Assembly: GCA_964624145.1 (NCBI GenBank)
Contig: CAZUXT010000002.1
Coordinates: 124,001-188,000 of the forward strand
From: WJMT01 sp964624145
GTDB taxonomy: Bacteria; Acidobacteriota; Aminicenantia; Aminicenantales; Aminicenantaceae
Length of the DNA: 64,000 nt
Direction: 5' to 3'
Part shown: piece by piece, positions 24,155 to 32,371 of the stretch
Layout of the letters: the number at the start of each line of letters is the position of its first letter
Position numbering within the stretch: the stretch's first letter is position 1
The notes under the pieces: model-generated
What the model saw: the letters and a program-made list of their open reading frames with translations, nothing else
Databases searched by the model: none
Told to the model about the DNA's origin: nothing
Program-made: the position numbers and the translations under genes

Positions 24155-26716
24155 ATGCCGCACAAGAGACTCACACCTCCGCCTCTCGCAACCCGGCTTT
24201 TAAAGATGACAGCCAGCTCCGGCGATTATGACTCTGCTTTCGGAGACCTCGTTGAAACATTTGAATATATTGCCGAAAAAGAGGGGCATAAAAAAGCCAT
24301 GAGGTGGTTCTGGAAAGAGGTCCTGAAGTCCTTATCAGGTTTTCTGAAGAACAGAACACACAGGAGTGCCGCCATGATCAAAAATTATGTTAAGATCGCC
24401 CTTAGAAATATCCGCCGGAACAAAATTTTTACTCTGATAAATACCCTGGGATTGGCCGTTGGAATGGCCTGTTTCATCTTGATAACACTCTGGATCCAGG
24501 ACGAGACGAGCTATGACAAGTTTCACACCAATAAAGACAATCTTTTTCTGCTTACCGTCATTCATCCCGACAATATTATGGATCCCAATGTCCCCTATGC
24601 TCTGGCCCCGCGTTTGGCAGATGAAATTCCTGAAATCGTTCATTACACCCGGATATACAGCCTTGGCAGCATAAGGACATGCACTTTCAAATACCAGCCA
24701 AGTCAGGGGATGTCCGTCATGCACTATGAGACAAACGTCGACCTGGTCGATTCTTCCTTTTTTTCCATGTTCTCTTTTCCGTTTGTATACGGGAATGCCG
24801 AGTCGGCTTTTCGAGATCCTCATTCACTTGTCATAACGGATAGAATCGCTGCCAAATACTTCGGTCGGGACAATCCGATGGGAAAGACTCTGACTTTGAA
24901 TAATAAAGAAGACCTGGTTGTCACAGGTGTGATCAACATCCCCTCCAATTCCCACCTGCAAATGGATTTCATTGCGCGGCTGCCGGAACGACTGGATAGC
25001 GATTGGAACTGGAGGGATCCCTCCTATGTGCTTTTGAAAGGAGATTCTTCTCTGTCAGATGTGAGAGAAAAAATCGAAGGAGCTTTAAGCAGGCACAGTC
25101 CTTATTCCATTGCCGATATATTTAAAATTGATATATTGCCCCTTGCCAGAGTCCACTTAAGTTTCGGCCGTCGCATGTATGTGTACATCTTTTCGGTGAT
25201 TGCGGTGTTTATTCTGCTTATAGCTTGTATCAATTATATGAATCTGGCCACAGCCAGTTCGGCCAATCGAGTCAAAGAAGTCGGGATGCGCAAAGTCATG
25301 GGGGCCAAGCGCCAGGAGCTCATCCAGCAGTTCCTGGGCGAGTCCATCCTGATGTCAGCTGTCGGTTTTGGCCTCTCTCTCATTCTGGTGAGGATAGGGC
25401 TTCCTTTAATCAACAGTCTTACTGCCAAGCAATTGGACTTTTCGCTTCTCTACAGACATTCGATGTATCTTTATTTGTTAGGTCTCATTTTAATCGTGGG
25501 TTTGGTGTCAGGTCTCTATCCGGCCTTTTTCCTTTCTTCCAGCCGGCCGGCCGAAGCTCTCAAAACATCTTCTCCTTTCAAATCCAAGCGTTCATCATTC
25601 CGGGTGGTCACGGTAGTCGGGCAGTTTGCCGTTTCTGTACTTCTTATTGCCTGTACAGCAGTGGTCTTTCAGCAGTTGGATTTTATTCAGAAAAGGCCTT
25701 TGGGCTTCAGCCTTAATCACGTAGTGAGAGTTCCGATCAATCCCATAATTTTGAACCGGTTTCAGAGTTACAAGAACGACCTGCTTCAGAATGCGAATAT
25801 CCTGAACGTCACGGCCGGTCAAGCCGTTCCCTATGATGAGGATTACAAAACCTCCGGGGTGGAATGGGAAGGGAAGGATCCGGAGATGTCTCCTTATATC
25901 AGATATAGCATCGTTCAGTCCGATTATATGGAGACCTTTGGGATGGAGGTTGTGGACGGAAGGTCTTTCCAAAGCGGCTCTATGGCTGATATGAGAAATT
26001 ATGTCATAAACGAAAAAGCGGCCGAATACATGGGTATGGAAGATCCTGTGGGCCAAAAGCTTGTTTTTTGGGGGACGACAGGAACGATCATCGGAGTGAC
26101 TCAAAATTGCCACCATGTCTCCCTGCATCGGGAAATCATGCCGCACATCTATACCATCAATCCCCGCCACTACAATGCTTTGAAGTATGTTTTCATCAAA
26201 ATTTCATCAGCAAATGTTCCGGATACATTAGAATATATAAAGAAAACCTCAATGATCTATGCCCCGAACTTCCCCTATGAATACAATTTTATTGACCAGG
26301 GGATCCAAACCCTTTACCAGTCTGAGCATAGACTGGGAAGGATTTTCAGTACCTTTGCTTTCCTTGCAATTTTTATATCCTGCCTGGGGATTTTCGGGCT
26401 GGCCTCCTTTACAGCCGAAAAGAAAACCAAAGAAATTGGAATCCGTAAGGTCCTGGGTGCGCCTGTTTCTCATATTGTGATTCTCCTGTCCAAGGAGTTT
26501 TCCCGCTGGATCCTCCTGGCCAATATCATAGCCTGGCCCATAGGCTGGTATGCTATGAGTAAATGGCTGCAAAGTTTTGCCTACCGGACCGGATTGAATC
26601 CGCTGCTGTTTATCTTTGCAGGGCTGCTCTCAATAATGGTCGCGGCGCTTCCTGTAGGCTACCAGGCCGTAAAAGCGGCTGTCGCTGATCCTGTGGATTC
26701 TCTCCGCTACGAATAA
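24155..26716 (+). CDS. FtsX/MacB-like ABC-transporter permease with N-terminal prefix domain
   Basis: An 853-residue membrane protein. The first ~80 residues (PPPLATRLLKMTASSGDYDSAFGDLVETFEYIAEKEG...) form the helical prefix domain seen in such permeases. Two MacB_PCD/FtsX repeats follow: TM1 near 95-115, a periplasmic domain, then three TM helices near 345-460 (EVGMRKVMGAKRQELIQQF); a further TM near 490, a second periplasmic domain, and three C-terminal TM helices containing EIGIRKVLGAPVSHIVIL. No ATPase is encoded next to it, so it must use one from elsewhere or act as an orphan. Likely role: mechanotransmission-type export of peptides, lipoproteins or drugs, under PadR control. Confidence 0.9.
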   Translation: MPHKRLTPPPLATRLLKMTASSGDYDSAFGDLVETFEYIAEKEGHKKAMRWFWKEVLKSLSGFLKNRTHRSAAMIKNYVKIALRNIRRNKIFTLINTLGLAVGMACFILITLWIQDETSYDKFHTNKDNLFLLTVIHPDNIMDPNVPYALAPRLADEIPEIVHYTRIYSLGSIRTCTFKYQPSQGMSVMHYETNVDLVDSSFFSMFSFPFVYGNAESAFRDPHSLVITDRIAAKYFGRDNPMGKTLTLNNKEDLVVTGVINIPSNSHLQMDFIARLPERLDSDWNWRDPSYVLLKGDSSLSDVREKIEGALSRHSPYSIADIFKIDILPLARVHLSFGRRMYVYIFSVIAVFILLIACINYMNLATASSANRVKEVGMRKVMGAKRQELIQQFLGESILMSAVGFGLSLILVRIGLPLINSLTAKQLDFSLLYRHSMYLYLLGLILIVGLVSGLYPAFFLSSSRPAEALKTSSPFKSKRSSFRVVTVVGQFAVSVLLIACTAVVFQQLDFIQKRPLGFSLNHVVRVPINPIILNRFQSYKNDLLQNANILNVTAGQAVPYDEDYKTSGVEWEGKDPEMSPYIRYSIVQSDYMETFGMEVVDGRSFQSGSMADMRNYVINEKAAEYMGMEDPVGQKLVFWGTTGTIIGVTQNCHHVSLHREIMPHIYTINPRHYNALKYVFIKISSANVPDTLEYIKKTSMIYAPNFPYEYNFIDQGIQTLYQSEHRLGRIFSTFAFLAIFISCLGIFGLASFTAEKKTKEIGIRKVLGAPVSHIVILLSKEFSRWILLANIIAWPIGWYAMSKWLQSFAYRTGLNPLLFIFAGLLSIMVAALPVGYQAVKAAVADPVDSLRYE

Positions 26717-26745
26717 TCCCTTCTTTTCTCTTCCTATAAATTATT

Positions 26746-27858
26746 TCAATCAAGCGTGACAAACAGATCCAGGAATTCCTTGGCAAAGGGCGAACCTTCG
26801 ATCCTGCCCGAACCCAGAGATTCAATGAACAGGCTGGTCAGTTCTTGACTATTAGCAAGCAGGATCAATGTTATATTTTTGTCAGGAACCTTTAAATACA
26901 ATCCGGAAAATGTGGGCTGCCAGCCTGTATGATATACTATTTTATGGTTTTTATATTCACCAATAAACCAGCCCAGGCCGTAAGGTATTTTTTGACCTTT
27001 GTTCAATTGGCCGGGAGTAAAGGCCAGTTCTCTTGATTCTGGAGTGATGAGCTGGTTGTTGTCCAAGGCTATGTCGAATTTGGCGAGATCTGTTACCGAG
27101 GATATAATCCCTGCGCCTGCGCCCAGTTGGGGATTCGGGTATTCTCCCAAAATCCATTCATTTTCTTCATTTTTATAATATGGTTTAGCCAGTTTTTCTA
27201 ATACTTCTGGTTTTGTGGTATCGGTTTGCATTGGGATTGAATGGGTCATGTTCAGTTTCTGAATAATATCTTCTCTGATGAGTTGTTCAAAATTTTTCTC
27301 TGAAACATGATCAACGACCCTTGATAAGGGGCTGTATAAAAAGCCACTGTAATGGAAATACTCTCCAGGGACACCTTCGCAGGTTTGCGTCAGATGATGC
27401 CTTAAAGTGATATCGTATTTTTTATAATTATATTCTGACATCAATGCCGTCAAATCTGGTTGATTGTCTTCAAGCCATTTCTTCACATTGTCAAAATACT
27501 CAACATAACTGGGCCAGTAGTTTTTAATGGCTCCATCCAGATCAAGTTTGCCTTGCTCCACTAATCTCAGAATAATAGTGGAGGCTATGGGTTTGGTTAT
27601 GGAGGCTATTCGATAAGGGGTTGAGGCTGTAGCCGGAATCTTGTTCTCTACATCAGCATAACCATATCCTTTGGAGAAGATGATATGCTGGTTATAAAGC
27701 ACAGCCACAGAAATAGAGGGAATTTCGTACTTTTGCCTTAAATCTTCAATCTTTTCATCATACTGATTGATTTGTTCATTGAAGCTGAAGGGGCTGCAGT
27801 GCAGCATCAATAAAATCAGGGAGAACACAATGGAAAAGGTCAAATATATTTTGGGCAT
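26746..27858 (-). CDS. Beta-lactamase-family (class C/PBP4*-like) serine hydrolase
   Basis: A 370-residue exported protein with a signal sequence (MPKIYLTFSIVFSLILLMLHC; the Cys could be lipidated but the lipobox is poor). Motifs of the PF00144 family are present: SITK (Ser-x-x-Lys) in YRIASITKPIAS, a Tyr motif FHYSGFLYSPL and the HTG triad in VYHTGWQPTFSG. Such enzymes are esterases, D-amino-acid peptidases or beta-lactamases; context does not decide. It is convergent with the permease gene and stands alone. Confidence 0.88.
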   Translation of the reverse strand: MPKIYLTFSIVFSLILLMLHCSPFSFNEQINQYDEKIEDLRQKYEIPSISVAVLYNQHIIFSKGYGYADVENKIPATASTPYRIASITKPIASTIILRLVEQGKLDLDGAIKNYWPSYVEYFDNVKKWLEDNQPDLTALMSEYNYKKYDITLRHHLTQTCEGVPGEYFHYSGFLYSPLSRVVDHVSEKNFEQLIREDIIQKLNMTHSIPMQTDTTKPEVLEKLAKPYYKNEENEWILGEYPNPQLGAGAGIISSVTDLAKFDIALDNNQLITPESRELAFTPGQLNKGQKIPYGLGWFIGEYKNHKIVYHTGWQPTFSGLYLKVPDKNITLILLANSQELTSLFIESLGSGRIEGSPFAKEFLDLFVTLD

Positions 27859-28185
27859 GCTTTACTCCGTTTTTGGGATTTATATATCTTCAGCATTTTC
27901 TACGGGAAAACCGGAAGAAAGGTTTATTATAATTTCTTCCAAGTTTTGTTGTGGCTCGTTTTATGAAAGTTCCTTTCCCCAGCCCGATTCTTTTTGACTG
28001 AAATCGTTTCCTTTTTCCCTGATATCATAAAATCATTTGGATTCGATTATCCAATTGAAAATATTTTACTTGACATTGTATTATTTATATATATAAATAT
28101 AGCAATATAAAAATACGTATGTAAAGAATGGTTAATGAGAGAGGCGTGATTCAACTTTTTTTACTATGAAAGGGGAATTCTATCA
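27859..28185. other. Intergenic region between divergent serine-hydrolase and ArsR genes
   Basis: This 327-bp A+T-rich stretch has no convincing gene. Its right part holds the promoter and palindrome described separately at 28070-28099, and GAAAGGGG ahead of the ArsR start. Its left part must carry the promoter of the serine hydrolase, which is not obvious. Confidence 0.6.
28070..28099 (+). promoter_or_regulatory. Promoter and ArsR-type operator of the hydrogenase operon
   Basis: TTGACA (28070-28075) is followed after 16 bp by TATAAA (28092-28097). The -10 region lies within a perfect 18-bp palindrome TATTTATATATATAAATA (28082-28099), the A/T-rich dyad type favoured by ArsR/SmtB repressors. 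The first gene downstream encodes such a repressor, so autoregulated control of the hydrogenase operon is likely. The palindrome is A/T only, so it could be partly chance. Confidence 0.65.
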
Positions 28186-28464
28186 ATGAAAGAGATGTAT
28201 ATAAAGGAAAGTGAGATCTTAAAAGCTATTTCTCATCCTGTGCGTTTGCATATCATAGATCTCCTGCTCATAGGGATCCCTAAGGATGCCTGCAGCGTTA
28301 ATTCGATACAGAAAGAATTGGACATCCCTCAACCCACCATTTCTCAACACCTCCAGGTACTAAAAAACCACGGGATCATTGACGGAGAAAAAAAGGGCGT
28401 TAAAGTGTGTTATAAGGTGGTTGACAAGCGTGTGGCCAAAATTTTGCAGGTATTAAAAAAATAA
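28186..28464 (+). CDS. ArsR/SmtB-family transcriptional regulator
   Basis: A 92-residue winged-helix protein: ILKAISHPVRLHIIDLLL, the recognition helix region QPTISQHLQVLKNHGIIDGEKKG and a beta-wing. It has two cysteines (Cys36 before the recognition region, Cys75 in the wing) but no ELCVCDL metal-binding motif, so a thiol/redox or other signal is as possible as metal. It is the first gene of the hydrogenase operon (9 nt before the protease gene) and presumably represses it through the palindrome at 28082-28099. Confidence 0.93.
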   Translation: MKEMYIKESEILKAISHPVRLHIIDLLLIGIPKDACSVNSIQKELDIPQPTISQHLQVLKNHGIIDGEKKGVKVCYKVVDKRVAKILQVLKK

Positions 28465-28473
28465 CTCAATATC

Positions 28474-28947
28474 ATGCAAAAGAAGAAAATTGTTCTTATC
28501 GGGATCGGAAACAGTCTGCTCTCGGATGATGGTATCGGTCCTTTTTTAGCAGAAAAGATTGGCCGGAAGCTTGATATCCCTTTCAATTCCGTAACACACC
28601 TTTCCCTTGACCTTTTGGACCTTGTTCTTGGTCATCAGGTCATCTATATTTTTGATTCATTTCATAACTCTGAGCTCCCAGCGGGAGAGATCGTCCCTCT
28701 CACTCTCCGTGACCTGGAATACCAGCAAAACCCTACTTATTCCCATGGCGTTACCATTCCTATCATATTCAGCATCGGAAAAAAGATTTATCCAGAAATG
28801 CCGGGAGACATCCGTATTTTCGGTATCAATGTCTCTGATAACCAGACTATATCAGAGTCTTTTTCGAATGAAATCAATAACAAACTTGAGGAAATCAGCA
28901 ATCATTTATTAATAAAAATCCAATACGATGCTGGAGGAAAAATATGA
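28474..28947 (+). CDS. [NiFe]-hydrogenase maturation endopeptidase
   Basis: A 157-residue protein of the HyaD/HycI family. It begins KIVLIGIGNSLLSDDGIGPFLAEKI, the GxGNxLxxDDGxG signature whose acidic residue binds nickel, and contains a conserved SHG segment (TYSHGVTIP). It cleaves the C-terminal tail of the hydrogenase large subunit after Ni insertion. The substrate is most likely MvhA, encoded in the same operon, which keeps a 26-residue tail after its DPCxxCxxH motif. It overlaps hdrA by 4 nt (ATGA). Confidence 0.92.
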   Translation: MQKKKIVLIGIGNSLLSDDGIGPFLAEKIGRKLDIPFNSVTHLSLDLLDLVLGHQVIYIFDSFHNSELPAGEIVPLTLRDLEYQQNPTYSHGVTIPIIFSIGKKIYPEMPGDIRIFGINVSDNQTISESFSNEINNKLEEISNHLLIKIQYDAGGKI

Positions 28948-30890
28948 AGGAGAAGGAACGTTTAGGGTTTTTCCTCTGTGAGTGCAGTAAGAATATTTCT
29001 GGCACAGTGGATGTCCATAAGATCAAGGACGAACTCCGGAAACTGCCGGATGTGGTTACAGCCAAAGTAACCAACCTGTACTGTTCCGCAGACGGAAAAG
29101 CTGAGATCATTGAAAGCATCAAGAAGAACGAACTCACCAAAATTGTTATCGGAGGATGCTCTGTAAAGCAGCACGAACATACTTTTATGAAGGTGCTTGA
29201 AGAGGCGGGATTGAATCCTTATTTCATGCAGTTGGTCAACATCCGCGAGCATGTCGCCTGGGTGACAGATGACAAAGACAAGGCCACTGCCAAAGCCTTG
29301 GCTTTGCTCAAAGCAGCCTATCACCGTGTCCAGTTCCATGAGGCTTTTGAGAAAAAAGAGATCGATGCCAATGCCGATGTTTTGGTTGTAGGCGGGGGAT
29401 TGTCTGGGTGCGAGGCTGCCCTCAATCTTGCCTCGGAAGAGCGAAAAGTCTATCTGGTGGAAACCCAGCCAAGCCTGGGGGGACAGGCTACTAAATATGA
29501 GAATTCTTTTCCAGATCTGGAATGCTGTTCATGCATGATTTTGCCCAAACTGCAGGAGGTAGTGGAGAATCCCCATATTGAACTTCTTAATTACAGCGAT
29601 GTTGAGGAAGTGGTGGGCTTTTTTGGTAATTTTGAAGCCACTATCAACAAAAAAGCCAAATACGTGGTTCCTGATAAGTGCATTGGCTGCAACGAATGTT
29701 TGGCGCCCTGCCCTGTGGAAGTTCCCAATGAGAATGATGATTTTCTTGGAAAGCGGAAAGCCATCCATTTTCAGGTCATAGGAGCGACTCCTTACTTTCC
29801 TGTTATTGACAAGGAGACCTGTCTGAGGTTCAAGGGCGAGGACTGCACAAAGTGCAGGGATGCCTGTCTGTTCGAAGCCATAGACTATGATGATAAGGAC
29901 GAAAAGACCACTATTTCTGTGGGCTCTGTGGTTTTAGCCACAGGATTTGAATCGTTTGATCCGGCTGAGATCCCAAATTTGAATTTCTCTCCGGGAACTG
30001 AGGTCTATACAGCGCTGCAGTTCGAACGGATGATCTCCAATACAGGACCCACGTCAGGAAAACTGCTCAAACGAGACGGCACCAAACCAAAATCATTGGT
30101 CATGATCCACTGTGTGGGAAGCCGCGACAAACGCTACAAAAATTACTGTTCCAATATCTGCTGTTCCGTGCTGCTGAAAATGAGTTCTCAAATACTGGAA
30201 GAGAAATTGGCTGAAGGAATCCGGATCACCCATGTGTACCGTGATATGACTATTGGTTCCACGGGCATGGAAAATATGTATGAAAACCTAAAAGAAGAAG
30301 GAGTCAAGTTCATTAAGGTTTCTAATCCCAATAATATCAGCCTCAACTCACAGAACGGGCAAATACAGGTTACTCTTCCTGAGGAGACTCTAAACGCGGA
30401 TATGGTGGTACTGGCCACAGCTATGGTCCCGAACAAAAAAGCCGAGAAGCTCATTGACATGCTGATGCTGAGCAAGGATGAGGAAGGATTTGTGATGCCC
30501 ACTCACAGAAAAATCGATGCGGTCTCAACGCCCATAGAAGGTGTGTTTGTGATCGGCAGTGCCAGCTATCCCAAAGACATCACGCACTCCATTATTGATG
30601 GTTCTGCGGCTGCCGGGAAGATAGCCTTTGAACTCAAGCCTGGAAAGAAACTTCAAATAGAGACCCTGGTATCGACCATAGACGAGGAAAAATGCTCCGG
30701 CTGCAAGACCTGCATTTCTATTTGTCCGTATAAAGCTATTGGTTATGATAGCGAAAAGGGCATCTCTGTTATCAATGAGATCCTCTGCAGGGGCTGTGGA
30801 TCCTGCGTGGCAGCATGCCCCTCAAATGCCATAACGGCCCGGCTTTTTGAAGATAACACGATTTTGGCTGAATTAGGAGGATTGTTATGA
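28944..30890 (+). CDS. hdrA: HdrA-like flavin/iron-sulfur electron-bifurcating subunit
   Basis: A 648-residue cytoplasmic protein homologous to heterodisulfide reductase subunit A. Order: N-terminal Cys-containing domain (LCECS, residues 11-15), FAD-binding Rossmann motif VVGGGLSGCEAAL (148-160), CCSC (194-197), a 4Fe-4S motif CIGCNECLAPC (246-256), additional Cys C293-CTKCRDAC, the conserved CVGSRDKRYKNYCSNICC segment, and two C-terminal ferredoxin motifs (584-594 and 615-625). HdrA carries the bifurcating FAD: electrons from H2 via MvhAGD are split between a high-potential acceptor and ferredoxin. The usual partners HdrB and HdrC are not in the operon. It overlaps both neighbours by 4 nt. 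Confidence 0.94.
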   Translation: MKEKERLGFFLCECSKNISGTVDVHKIKDELRKLPDVVTAKVTNLYCSADGKAEIIESIKKNELTKIVIGGCSVKQHEHTFMKVLEEAGLNPYFMQLVNIREHVAWVTDDKDKATAKALALLKAAYHRVQFHEAFEKKEIDANADVLVVGGGLSGCEAALNLASEERKVYLVETQPSLGGQATKYENSFPDLECCSCMILPKLQEVVENPHIELLNYSDVEEVVGFFGNFEATINKKAKYVVPDKCIGCNECLAPCPVEVPNENDDFLGKRKAIHFQVIGATPYFPVIDKETCLRFKGEDCTKCRDACLFEAIDYDDKDEKTTISVGSVVLATGFESFDPAEIPNLNFSPGTEVYTALQFERMISNTGPTSGKLLKRDGTKPKSLVMIHCVGSRDKRYKNYCSNICCSVLLKMSSQILEEKLAEGIRITHVYRDMTIGSTGMENMYENLKEEGVKFIKVSNPNNISLNSQNGQIQVTLPEETLNADMVVLATAMVPNKKAEKLIDMLMLSKDEEGFVMPTHRKIDAVSTPIEGVFVIGSASYPKDITHSIIDGSAAAGKIAFELKPGKKLQIETLVSTIDEEKCSGCKTCISICPYKAIGYDSEKGISVINEILCRGCGSCVAACPSNAITARLFEDNTILAELGGLL

Positions 30891-31339
30891 CCGAGACAAG
30901 ATTTGAACCCAACATTATTGCTTTTGTCTGCAATTGGTGTTCTTACGGAGGAGCGGACATTGCAGGCAGCATGAGATTGAAATACCCGTCCAATATCAAG
31001 CTGATCCGGGTCATGTGTTCAGGGCGGGTGGATCCTGAATTCATTATGGAAGCTTTTCGCAGCGGCGCTGACGGAGTCATGGTTCTGGGCTGCCATCCCA
31101 AAGACTGTCATTACATAGAAGGAAATTACAAGGCCCTGAAACGCTACAGTATGCTGAAACCTTTGTTAGATCAGTTCAATATTGAGCAGGACCGGCTTTA
31201 TCTTGACTGGGTCTCAGCATCAGAAGGCGAAAAATTCGCCCGTGTTTCTAGAGAGATGAATGAAAGGATAACGAAACTGGGGCCGTTGAACTGGAAAAAA
31301 GCCGTTGGTCCTATACGAAGCGCGGAGGTGTCATCATGA
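30887..31339 (+). CDS. mvhD: Methyl-viologen-reducing hydrogenase delta subunit (MvhD-like)
   Basis: A 150-residue protein with the five cysteines of MvhD: FVCNWCSYGGAD (C15, C18), RVMCSGRVDP (C44) and GCHPKDCHY (C69, C74). These hold a [2Fe-2S] cluster that passes electrons from the hydrogenase to HdrA. Its order (hdrA-mvhD-mvhG-mvhA) and the ATGA overlaps on both sides imply a stoichiometric complex. Confidence 0.95.
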   Translation: MTETRFEPNIIAFVCNWCSYGGADIAGSMRLKYPSNIKLIRVMCSGRVDPEFIMEAFRSGADGVMVLGCHPKDCHYIEGNYKALKRYSMLKPLLDQFNIEQDRLYLDWVSASEGEKFARVSREMNERITKLGPLNWKKAVGPIRSAEVSS

Positions 31340-32310
31340 GTGACAAACCAAAAATAGCCATATACTGGTGTTCCAGCTGCGGTGGTTGTGAAGAAGCCAT
31401 CGTGGATTTAAATGAGGCTATTCTTGATGTGGTGGATGCGGTGGACATTGTGTTCTGGCCTGTGGCTATGGATTTCAAATATGACGATGTGAGAAATCTT
31501 GAAGACGGAGAACTCCTGGCGTCCTTTATAAACGGCGGGATCCGTCTTTCCGAACAGGAGGAAATCGTCAAGCTGCTGAGGAAGAAGTCTCAGCTTGTGT
31601 TTGCCTTCGGAAGCTGTGCTGTTATGGGCGGAGTTCCGGGGCTGGCCAACATGACGAACCGGGAGGGAGTTTTCACAAGGGTCTACAAAGAGATCGAATC
31701 TAATGACAACCCGGAAAATATCGTCCCCCAAACAGAGTTTAAACTGGACGGTAAATATGACCTGGAGCTTCCCGAGTTTTATGATTCAGTTTATCCTCTG
31801 GACCAGATCATTCCTGTGGATTATTACATCCCTGGCTGTGCTCCTTCTCCCGAGACCATAACAGATGCGTTTACAGCTATTCTTAAAGGCGAACTTCCGG
31901 AAAAAGGCAGTGTGCTCAGCCCCACAAAATCCTTGTGTGACACCTGTCCCAGAAAAGATACCAAGCCGGATAAAATAGAAATTGAGAGATTCGTTGAGCC
32001 CCAACATTATGATAAGCTGGATGATGGGAGATGTTTTCTGGAGGCAGGTATCATCTGCATGGGGCCGGCCACAAGGGGAGGATGTGGTGAACGCTGCATC
32101 AATGCCAACATGCCCTGCCGGGGTTGCTACGGGCCTCCCAATGATGTCAAAGACCAGGGAGTGCGTATGATGAGTGCTCTGGCGTCCCTTATCAAAACGG
32201 ATGAAGAAGAAGAGATTCCAAAGGTCATTGAAACCTTGCCTGATTTGATAGGTCCTCTTTATATGTACGGATTACCGAGCTCGATTCTGTTCCGCAAAAA
32301 TATTAAATAA
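31336..32310 (+). CDS. mvhG: [NiFe]-hydrogenase small subunit, group 3c (MvhG-like)
   Basis: A 324-residue small subunit without a Tat signal, so cytoplasmic. The proximal-cluster motif is at the N-terminus: AIYWCSSCGGCEEA (C12, C15, C18), continued by FGSCAVMGGVPG and DYYIPGCAPSPET. The C-terminal half has ferredoxin-like Cys (CDTCPRKD, CMGPATRGGCGERC, CRGCYGPPNDVKDQG) that hold further FeS clusters. It relays electrons from the NiFe site to MvhD/HdrA. Confidence 0.95.
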   Translation: MSDKPKIAIYWCSSCGGCEEAIVDLNEAILDVVDAVDIVFWPVAMDFKYDDVRNLEDGELLASFINGGIRLSEQEEIVKLLRKKSQLVFAFGSCAVMGGVPGLANMTNREGVFTRVYKEIESNDNPENIVPQTEFKLDGKYDLELPEFYDSVYPLDQIIPVDYYIPGCAPSPETITDAFTAILKGELPEKGSVLSPTKSLCDTCPRKDTKPDKIEIERFVEPQHYDKLDDGRCFLEAGIICMGPATRGGCGERCINANMPCRGCYGPPNDVKDQGVRMMSALASLIKTDEEEEIPKVIETLPDLIGPLYMYGLPSSILFRKNIK

Positions 32311-32371
32311 ACGCAGAAAAACAATGACCCCCGAATGTTTTAAAGAAAAGGCAAATGAGATGGAGGAAAAA

